Source of the DNA: Nectonema munidae
Lineage: Eukaryota; Nematomorpha; Nectonematoida; Nectonematidae
Reading direction: 5' to 3'
DNA length: 64,000 bases
NCBI GenBank assembly: GCA_030549495.1
Contig: JAUIRK010000730.1
Coordinates: 62,001-126,000 of the forward strand
Positions 47,301 through 57,242 of this stretch are shown here, piece by piece. The first letter of the stretch is position 1; each line of letters begins with the position of its first letter. A program made the translations under genes and the position numbers. The notes under the pieces were generated by a model. That model had not been told where the DNA came from, did no database searches, and saw only the letters and a list, made by a program, of their open reading frames with translations.

Positions 47301-48540
47301 ATTTACTAACCACTTATGTCTTAATTTAAATAAATTAAATTTTCATAAATTTTTTACTATATTTTTTTCAAGAATTAAAAATTAATGCAATATCCTTCCT
47401 AAATATTATCGAATATTTACGTTTTATTAATGCTAAACAAACTTTATCAAATCTTTAATTCTACACTCATATTCACTCTTTCAACTTTTTCCAATCTTAA
47501 AACATAGGTTAGAATATATTTATAATTCCCTAATATAGAAAAGAAAACAATTCTAAATATACACTTGCTCATCACTTCTTATCATCAAATTCAAATCTAG
47601 CAAAATTTTACTAATTGGCAACCCCGCCCCTCGCTCCCTCTATCATGTTAGGCTATTTTTAAAGTGAATGATCAAGCCATTTCTTTCTTTTTGTAGATAA
47701 TATGCGCATCCAGTTATTAAGAAAATTTATATGCTAATTTATTGAAGAAAAGTATTCTATAATAATATCAATACCATTTTATTTATTTTCAGAGTAATTT
47801 CGTCTAAAGGAGAAGTCTAAAGAAATTTTATATTATTATTGGATGATCTATTTTAATAATAATTCCTAACGCCCGAAAAGATAAGCTAATAAGGAATGAC
47901 TAATTCATGCCAACCTCAAAAAAATTCTTTATAGATGAACACTTCTTACCATATTTGAGATATGCTTGAAAAGTAAGAAAAAGTAGCAAAGGGCAGAATC
48001 TGCCCCTCGGGTTTCTTAAAATTCAAGTAAACAGCGTTTTTTGAACTTTATAGGTATTTTCTACCATTTTCAAGTATGTTGAATCTATTGGTAATATTCA
48101 CTTTGTATAAAAACTTATTAATCAGGAAGAAAATCAATCAAAATTAACACCTGTTTAAAAATTCGTAAGAATTCTAATGCTTAAAACACAGATACACTAC
48201 ACATTTTGAGTAAGTTTAATCAATTGGTTGTACTTAATTTTCTCAAAAAGAGACAAATTATGCAAAAAATCACTAAAATGAATAGCCAACTTTTAACTAC
48301 TGATAATAGTTTATACCACTTCTCTCAAAAAGAAATTAATTATACATATATAATTTGTATTAATGGAGAAATTAATTTGAAATTCTATGGTAAAAAAATT
48401 TGTTCAAGAAAACATGCAATTTCTGTACAGTGGTGACACCAAACCGCAAATATTGATGATGAGAAAAAACTTGTTTAACTTTGTGACGATTTATAAAATA
48501 TATTCGATAAACTACGGAAATATAGAAAAAGATGTATAAT
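47301..48540. other. A/T-rich intergenic, nothing recognised
   Basis: No coding region or repeat ends are supported. The frame at 48206-48436 is low-complexity and unassigned. Confidence 0.35.
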
Positions 48541-48544
48541 GGAT

Positions 48545-49840
48545 TTTACATTAAATATAGATTTTTATACAAAATCGATCATGCTCCTTTCATTTCTGGA
48601 CTTTGATTTTGGATTTATGTGTTGAAAATATCTGGCAGTGTTAATAAAATTTGCGGTTTACTTCTAAAAACTATCTCCACAAATATTCTCTCTAATTTTA
48701 GATAAAATATATGTTTAATACCAAATCAATCATGTGTTTCATTTCTGGACTTAGTTTTAGCTTTTAAGTTTTCCCCAAAAATATTGATTCAAGAAATATC
48801 GTGCTGGCTTTATTTCTGGACTAAATTTTCGCATTTAGATGTTTCAAAATATCTGACGGTATAAAGCAAATTTGCGATTCAAGTCTAATGGCTATAGAAA
48901 TAAAATAACTATTTTTATATCAAATTGGCGATGCTGGTGTCATTTTGGACTCAATTTTCGTATTAAAGGTTTAACAATATCTGTAGGCTTCAATCAATTT
49001 TGGTTACGTCTAAAAAATGCTTCAAAAATATTTTCAAAATTTTAAATAAAATATTCGTTTTTAATATTTTATTTCTGTAATCCATTTTGGCTTATATGTT
49101 TAAAAAGTATCTGAAATTCCACAAAAATCATTTGGCTAAATTTTTTTAGTAAATCGTTGTATATTAGTTATATAGTAATAATATAATTTTTTTATATATT
49201 TTAGCTTATAATACTTTTTCCAATCATGTTGGGTATGAAATATTTATTTTAAGAAAGAAAAACAATACGCATTATTAAATTTTTGATTATTAAATGATTA
49301 TTACATTTTATTTTAAGAAGGAAAAACAATACGCATTATTAAATTTTTGAAGATTATTATGAGATAAGGAAAGAACATGAAAACAAATTGAAAAGGGAAC
49401 ATGTGATAAAAAGAAATAACAAGTGTGTATCTTGATTAAATCGTAGATCTACCATGTTCTAATGAACTGAGAAATGGTGTAATGATATAATATTGGGTGT
49501 TTAAAAAATGATTTTGACCATGAAAAAAAATTCGCTTTTGCAAATGATAAACCTTTAAATCTATAGCTTATCATCTAGGATTACAATTATCATTTCAATA
49601 AGATGGATAGGAAATCTAAAAATTTTGTATAGGGCAGAGTTATCAAAACTGTCTCAGATGCCAATATTGAAGTTTAATCACTATCAAGATAATCTTAAAT
49701 TTAAATTGAATTTGTCCCTCTTTTTATATTTGAGTGAAAGAGAGAGTCTTTTAGATGAAGAAGGTGGACACATTTTTAATGGGCAAAAAATATGCAAACT
49801 AATAAAAATCCAAAGACCAGAAAGCTGCAACTAGGACTTT
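48545..49840 (+). repeat. Diverged tandem array plus flank, copy 2
   Basis: The same family as 1363-2840, in the same orientation. Units start near 48566 (TTTTTATACAAAATCGATCA), 48712, 48912 and about 49055, followed by the shared about 700-base flank to 49830. Inside the flank, a block of about 68 bases (AAGAAAGAAAAACAATACGC ... TTATTAAATTTTTGA) is duplicated at about 49252 and 49316; copy 1 lacks this duplication. The frame at 49625-49834 is not supported as a gene. Confidence 0.7.
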
Positions 49841-50339
49841 ATACTAAAAAACATCGTATAATATAAATAGACTTATAAATTAATAAGAATTAATGGCAAT
49901 TTGTGTCACAACATAAAATTGAAATAAAGTAGCGTGAGAGTAAGTGTTTTTTAAGAAAATTTTTAAATAATAACAAAAAACATCAATATTATTAAATAAA
50001 TAATTCAATTTTTGTAGAAATTGTAAGTTTTAAAATAAATTCAGAATTCTAAATCAAATAAACGATAAAAGACATATTTAAAAACAGATATTAAGGCCTT
50101 CTTCTGTAAAAGTGATTTTTAATTTATTTTTTTGAAACCAATTTACTATACTGAAATTTAAGTACTGAACGAAGAAAGATTTATATAGAAGTAACTTTAT
50201 CTTAGTAGGGAATATATGCTTAGTATGACTAAGTTGATTCAACTGAAATGCTAGCTATCTTTTTATTTATATTTTTAATTCGAAGTGTTTTGGAAACAGA
50301 TCTTGTTGGGAGAGTTATAGCTGGTTTCAAAAAATTAGA

Positions 50340-51720
50340 AACAATCAATTCGTATAAACTTTTAAATAAGGGGAAGACATAAAAGCTATGTAATTTGTCT
50401 GAATAAATGTTGGCCTTCTATAGATATTATGAATAACAAAATCTTTTTCACCACATATGTTACCAATATTGAAAAGTATTGATACAAACAAAACTACCCG
50501 TATATATAGAGAATTTATAATTAGCATCTATATAAAAACCTAACCCTCTGTGTGTAGATATTCTACTTCGAAGAAAGACTGAATTATAACCTGGAAGAGG
50601 AAAGCTAAGAAATTCATTAGTGCACCAAGTTTCTTGAAGCACACTAAGTTCTTTTGAAGGCACAAGTTTCTTGAAAACCATAGTATACCCAGCACCCTAT
50701 TCCCAAAGACAAAAACTCGTCATACTAGCTATTTAGAGATTGAATATTTAAACTCGGAAAGTTGAAATTATATAAGTTAAGCATGGTGAATCTAAAGTGA
50801 ATGAGTGTGAGGTTTGAATGAAAATATCAATTGTATCAATATGAAATGCATGATTTGTGGAAATAAAGTTTTTATTTTTCTCTATCAGAATCAAAGTTTG
50901 TGATGCCTTTATAAATACTCTAATTCTTTCCTAACAAAGGGACAAGAGTAATCCACAACAGTGAAAAATAAGTTTTTGACATAAACTAGCAATAATATTT
51001 ATAGTTAAGTGAATCATTTTTGAAGGAGCAGCGTTGAGATTCATATTTTTCCAACTAATATTTACTAACACTCTGGGTGAGAAAAAAACTCCTTACATTC
51101 AATTTTTATATACTTTAGGAGACTTTATAACTTTTATCTTTTTGTCATCCTTTATTTTTTTTGAGAAAAGAAATTCTAAAACTTCATCCTGTGTAATTAA
51201 TTATTGAATTTCTTTATTTTTTTCCAAAATTTTATCAATAATAACTTCATCTTTAATATAATTCGGCAAAACAAATAACAATTTTGGAAGTAAATTTTTT
51301 ACTTTTCGTACTTTGAAGGAGGCATCTTTGAATAAATTTTCCGCCTTATCTAAATTTTTGGTATCTGGAAAAATAAACTTGAAAGCAATTTTGGGAAGAT
51401 TTAAATGAATTAGCTTTACACACTTCCGTACTTTTAGTTTCGACACTACTTTTGGATAAACCATTAATAATAGCACCTTGTTGATTAAACTCTTCTACCT
51501 TTTTTTTACATCTAAAGTAGAACTATCTGAATCTCCACACTAAATACAATGACACATTACTCACGATGAGCTATAACTACCAAGTCTTGAATAAATCTGA
51601 GTTAAAACTTGGAAATTATAGCACATCCATTTTTTGTAATCACACTTTATCAATTCATTCTTTTTCTCCATACAGGCTTCACAAAACCCTACAGATTATT
51701 TTTTCCATTGTTACAAAAAA
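50340..51720 (-). pseudogene. Decayed CR1/Jockey-group LINE, second copy
   Basis: Minus-strand pieces in order: a PHD-like finger FCEACMEKKNELIKCDYKKW then MCYN near 51700-51610; an ORF1 segment LPKLLFVLPNYIKDEVIIDK near 51280-51220; and an endonuclease start ELSVLQETWCTNEFLSFPLP then GLGFYIDANYKFSIYTGSF near 50660-50490, followed by FVIHNIYRRP. Each piece aligns by eye with the element at 52945-60209: there KCSQCSILTEEMIQCDNC, PKLTFKRVPNFIEMNEINEK and DVLALQETWMLDD. It is broken by stops, and the reverse transcriptase is absent. Confidence 0.65.
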
Positions 51721-52840
51721 TATAGATTAACTATGGTTAAACACTATAAAGTTTAGCTATAAGCACAAGATTTTATTTGTTGTTAATGCTATTACTCTAT
51801 TTCTTTTTGTAAGTTTCAAATAAAAAATAGCCATTTTAAAAATTAAACTTAAGAGACAAAAAAATCAATTACTTGTAAGTTTGTAAGTTGGTTTGATGCG
51901 CCACCATACATAAGCCACCTATGCTGGTTTACAGGCAATTGCACATTACCCGGAAATTACTTGTTGAAATTTATTTTATAAGAGAAGTCTATGCCTCCAT
52001 AAAATTTTATATCATTTCTTTTATTTACACATATGTATTTATATATCACAAAAGCTAATGAAAATGCCTCCCTTGTGCTAACCATTATGTGGTCATGTAA
52101 ATGCAAGTTATAAAAAGTATTTAGTTTTATATTTAACAATGAATGAATATTTACACTGTCGTATCAAAATATTTGTGTAAATGTATCTTGAAATGAGTGA
52201 TGCTTGAATAACTCATGTGTATTTAAAATTTAGATTAGGAAAATAGTATATAACATGAAAAAAATTAACTTTGATAGATATATGAATAAATTTAATTTTA
52301 CAAGAACAGTAACATAGCTTATGGGACTATTTTCAACATAGGAGTATTTTTTTACGTTTCTAATTTTACTTTAATCGAAAAAATTAAATATGCGTTGTAA
52401 ACCTATTAAAAGTGGAAATATATGTAAAGTAAAATAAATGAAAAAACAAATAAAAAGAATGGATCAATTTATTTAAAATTTTGAATTTAATATGCATTCT
52501 TAGTTCATTCCTAAAAGAAGCAAAGTAATTTATATAATATATCATTAATTCGAAAAATACTTTGTACAATTTTCCATCTAAAAAAAATAAAAATTTAATA
52601 CTAAATTATGTCTTGTTGTTTTCCCTAATCATTGGTCTAAAAAATAAAATTATGTAAATTAAAACAAAAAAAAAAATAAAAAAAAAACAATCAAATAATG
52701 ACAAAAATTTAATCATAAACGTGTAAAAATATTAAATTTATAAATAAAAAATTATAAACAATTTTAAATTTGCATTATTAAAATTTTCATCTAATTATAA
52801 AATGGCTGATAAAATATATTTGTCATTCTTAGTCTGGAAA
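51721..52840. other. A/T-rich intergenic, nothing recognised
   Basis: No coding region or element ends are recognised. Confidence 0.35.
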
Positions 52841-54389
52841 GGTATCAGTTTCTTCAATTAATCCGATAAGTATTATCTTAAATCTTATGAATTTACGTTT
52901 TAATTTATACCTTTTGAGGTTTTGAATTTAATAATTGCTCGTTTATGAGTGAGGGTGAATATAAGGACGCGGGAACCTATAAGTGTTCTCAATGTTCTAT
53001 TTTAACCGAAGAGATGATCCAATGTGATAATTGTTTTGAGTGGAAATGTTTTGATTGTCAAAATTTCAATAAAAGTTTTTTCAAAACTTGATAAATTTAG
53101 CCAGCATGGTTTTCATTGGCATTGCACCGAATGCAGAAATAAAAATCGAAGTTCGATTAAAGAGATTTTTGATATAGTAAAAGATTTGAAATCACAGATT
53201 GATGAACAAAACTCAATTATCAAAAAACTCAGTGAACAAGTTGAAGAGCTTAAAACACCTAGAGTTGAACAAAAGTTGTCTTTTGCTCAAGTAATAAGTA
53301 AGAAAATGATAAATCAAAAAATTTTTGTACCAAAAATTGTATAGTTGTGGAACCAAATCAAGAATTTTTATCTGGTAAAAAAATGAGGCTGAAAAATTTC
53401 TGCATGAAAATTTGAAGTCTAAATGTAATATAAATAAAATTAAAGTTTTAAAATCCAAAAAGCTGTTAATTGAGGCTTCCTCTACAAAGTGCCGCAATAA
53501 AATCGAAGATGAATTGAAGGAAAAATTTAAGACAACGCAACTTGAAAATATAGTTCCGAAATTAACCTTCAAAAGAGTTCCAAATTTCATAGAAATGAAC
53601 GAAATAAATGAAAAAATATCATCACAAAATGATATTAAAGTTGAAGATATTATTTCAGTAGAAAAATATAAGTTCAATTCCCATAAAGACCATTATGGAA
53701 TTGATGTGGAATTTGATAAACAAGCTTTAACCTTCGCTCTACGGACATATACTTTATAGCTTGGTTTACGGACTCTATGCATTTTTTACACCGTTTTGTA
53801 AACTTTATAATAAAAATTGCTAAATCAAGTACTTGTGACTACTCATTAAAAAAAAGATTTTGAAGGTTGAATAGTTTTGTGTTTCATATTTTGAACGAAT
53901 TAAAGATGAAATTTCACTCCACTAAATCTGAATATTGAAATATTATTTATATTTGGATATGTTTGTTTAACGCCATCTAATTTAAAGAATAATTATAAAA
54001 GATAAATAAGTTATAACAAAATTTCGTATTTTCATGCAATGAAAATATAAATTAATTATCAAGATATAAAATATATCATATATATTAATTTTTTTAACAT
54101 CTTTTTGATGAAATTTTTCAAAAATTGTACTAGTTGTAGTGGCATACATGCTCTGAAACGTACTATAAGTACACACATGTATCATCCATAGGCATGTCAT
54201 TTTTCTCATCACTAGGGAATTGATAGTTTCATGTTTCATACAAAGCACAGCTTTACAAATGAAGGCGCAGTGTACTTTTATTGCGATGCATCGACATTAC
54301 AGGATTATTCTGTTGCTTTTTTTTATCGTTTTTATCATATGAAACTCTTGAATAGATTTTATATACGGTCGTGTGTAAGAAGAAAAATC

Positions 54390-54840
54390 ATTGAACGCAT
54401 TGCTGATTACGTAATAAACAAAATTGTGGTGTATGTTTCGCAAAGAAGCAGAGTAAGGAGAAAATCATTGAACTCATTGCTGATTACGTAGTAAACACAA
54501 TTGTGGTGTATGTTTCGCAAAGACGCAGAGTAAGGAGAAAAATCATTGAAAACATTGCTTATTACGTAGTAAACAAAATTGTGGTGTATGTTTCGCAAAG
54601 ACGCAGAGTAAGGAGAAAATCATTGAACTCATTGCTGATTACGTAGTAAACACAATTGTGGTGTATGTTTCGCAAAGACGCAGAGTAAGGAGAAAAATCA
54701 TTGAAAACATTGCTTATTACGTAGTAAACAAAATTGTGGTGTATGTTTCGCAAAGACGCAGAGTAAGGAGAAAATCATTGAACTCATTGCTGATTACGTA
54801 GTAAACACAATTGTGGTGTATGTTTCGCAAAGACGCATAG
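54390..54840. repeat. Six-copy 77/78-base tandem repeat in the piggyBac 5' region
   Basis: Copies start at 54390, 54467, 54545, 54622, 54700 and 54777 with lengths alternating 77 and 78. Copies 2, 4 and 6 begin ATTGAACTCATTGCTGATTA. Copies 3 and 5 begin ATTGAAAACATTGCTTATTA. So the array grew as 155-base dimers (higher-order repeat). Each unit contains GTATGTTTCGCAAAGACGCA. It lies 130 bases upstream of the transposase ATG. Minus-strand frames through it (54407-54753) are repeat artefacts. Confidence 0.95.
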
Positions 54841-54969
54841 TGAGTGACATGCTCACTGGAACAATCAATAAATTTTCACTCCATCGTGCTCCCTTACATT
54901 TTGGTATTTGCTTCATTCCTTTCGCATTCGATTGACTTCAGTAGCTTCTCTTGACTTTCCAAATTTCTA

Positions 54970-56662
54970 ATGTCTAGTACTTCACAGGAAACTGGAGATA
55001 TTTCCTCAATTTCTAATTGTTCCTCTGAATCATCCAGCAATTCTTCATTTGAAATTTCACAAGAAATAAATGACAACTTAGTAGCTCCTGATTCCACGGA
55101 ATTTTACTGGGATCCACGTGCAAGTTTAAGTGGTAGAGTAGAGAGAATAAACATCCGAAACTTTTCTAATCATCCTGCAGGCCCCAAAGGACAATGTAAA
55201 AATAACTCTAATGCTCTATCTATTTTCAAATGTTTCATGACACCTGAAATAGTTCAGCATATATACTCTATGACAATGTTAAAACTTAAAAGCAACTATG
55301 AGTAAGTTTTTTTTTCATATGTGATTTGTGTTATTATTCATTTTTTTCAGATCAAATTGTCCTAAAAACTCAAATCTCAAATATTGTTACTTGAACTTCA
55401 AGGTTTATCACCTACTCTCTTATTTTGCCACACTTCTTTATATTGGTCAAAATTGCGACCAAAAAATTAAAATTTCTGATTTGTTTTCAACATTTGCAAG
55501 TCCTTTTTTGAAAGCTGCCATTGGACGCGACATGTTCACTTTAATTCAAATTTTCATCAGATTTGATAAAAAAGATGAACGTGATAAAAATGACAAGATA
55601 AGCCCTATCAGACATATACACGATCACTTCTATAAAGTTTTTCCAAAGTTTTGGACTGCTCATTCTTCTGTGACAATTGATGAGCAGCTCGTATCATTCA
55701 GAGGGGGCTGTCCAGTCAAAGTCTATGACCCTCACAAACCTGGCAGGTACGGTATGAAGTTTTACCATATTTGCGATTCAATATACAATTACTTTATGCT
55801 CTCTGAAGTTTATGTGTCTGGATTGCAAGACTCCACATATTTTTCTGGATCATCAATTGTAAAGAGACTGGTTGAAAATAGCAATGTTCCAAAAGGTTGT
55901 GGTCTGTTTACGGATCGTTTTTTTACCACTCATGAACTTGCTGTATGGGCACATAACAAGTGTTTATCTCTTTGTGGAACAATTATGTCCAACAAGAGGT
56001 TTTTGCCAATTGTGTTTCGTCCCCTTCATCTCAAAGAACTGCGTTTGAATGAGTGCGAAAGCCGTATTATATACTCAGATTACGTGTCCATTGCCGCATA
56101 TATTCCTAAGAAGCATGCTCGGAGAAACTTCAAGGTAGTCTACTTACTCTCTTCCCAGCATAAAAATGTTCAAATCAGCAATATTGATTCAAAACCCGAA
56201 AGTATTCTGGCTTACAATGAACACAAAGGTGGTGTTGATGTTGGCAACAGGATGATAAAAGCATACCGTGCATATAAACCTACAAGACGATGGCCCTTAG
56301 TGGCTTTTTGTAATTACCTAGATATATGCACCTTGAACACTTGGATTGTTGCTAAGTTCAATGCACCTCAAGATTATCCTCTCCAAAAAGACAGTGGAAG
56401 AAAAGTCTTTATAAAAAGCCTAGCTTTTTACTTGGCTGAAGAATGTATGAAAGCTCGCTCTACCATATCTGAATTGCAGATGAACATCAAGCATCTTTTC
56501 CATTTTTATGGCATTAGAGAGTGTGTGTCTGAACCTTTGGAGCCAAGTTCTAGTAAAAAAAGAGCTTCTTGTTCTTTTTGCGTATCTAAGAAGAACAAAA
56601 CATCCAGACAATGTGAAAAGTGTTCTTTGTTTATCTGTAAATCTCATTCTTCAATTTTGTGA
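54970..56662 (+). CDS. piggyBac transposase (two exons)
   Basis: Exon 1 is 54970-55301 and exon 2 is 55351-56662, separated by a 49-base intron (GTAAGT...TTTTTTTCAG). Joined, they give 547 aa without a stop. The N-terminus is serine- and acid-rich. Catalytic aspartates by position: D221 (in TIDEQLVSFRG), D299 (in FTDRFFTTHEL) and D407 (in KGGVDVGNRM). The first spacing, 78 residues, equals that known for the Trichoplusia piggyBac enzyme. The C-terminus has a Cys/His-rich finger (CSFC...CEKC...CKSH, about residues 520-542), as in other piggyBac transposases. It cuts and pastes the element at TTAA in the nucleus. No damage is visible. Confidence 0.92.
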
Positions 56663-57242
56663 ATCAACTGTAAATAAATTTTGGTGAATTCTTCAAGTTC
56701 ATGTTTTTATTTTTAACGCCATCTATTTTATAAAACGTCATGTTGAGAAGTTTTTTCTATTTTTTTCAAAAATTATTCGATAAAATTTAAATTTTAATGT
56801 CACATTGTGTAAAGTGTGTGAAATAGAAAATTTACATGCAACTTTCATAATAGGTTTCTATGGAGGCACATTGATAAAAAACGCCTCAAAAATTTTTAGT
56901 GTAAAAAATGCATAGAGTCCGTAAAGCGAAGGTTAACTAAAGTGCTAAAAGCAGGTAAAGTATATATTGGATTTTCATCATATCCATTAATCCCTACTTT
57001 ACCGCGTGTAAAGCAGTGTTCAAATTGTCTTAAACTAGGACACTTTAAAAGTTTATGTAAATCAAAATCACAATATTGTTCTCTTTGTGGAGATAAAGAT
57101 CATGAATACACGAATTGTTCTTCAGAAATAACAACTTGCAAAAATTGCAAAGATAAAGGAATGCAAGCTGATCATCACCCATTTTCAAAAGAATGCCCTC
57201 TTAAGAAAAAAATATACGATGATTTGTTGATAAAAAAAATGA

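Larger units (their letters stand above)
53731..56932 (+). mobile_element. piggyBac transposon, apparently intact
   Basis: 3202 bases flanked by TTAA at 53727-53730 and 56933-56936. The 16-base tips are CCTTCGCTCTACGGAC (left) and CCTTCGCTTTACGGAC (right, inward), with one difference. A 27-base repeat beginning TTTACGGACTCTATGCATTT lies at 53765-53791 on the left, 18 bases inside the tip. On the right it overlaps the tip (56925-56899). It carries a two-exon transposase gene and a tandem repeat array. Ends, target duplication and open frame are all preserved, so recent insertion and possible activity are inferred. Confidence 0.93.

Noticed and set aside
53213-53677. A 154-aa minus-strand frame
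   Set aside because: It is the complement of LINE ORF1; the plus strand encodes the recognisable protein.
54407-54753. Two near-identical minus-strand open frames of 63 aa
   Set aside because: They are produced by the 155-base repeat reading through without stops; the 'protein' simply repeats the unit.
54390-54840. CRISPR-like repeat array
   Set aside because: Units are 77-78 bases with no constant repeat separated by variable spacers, and the array lies inside a eukaryotic transposon.
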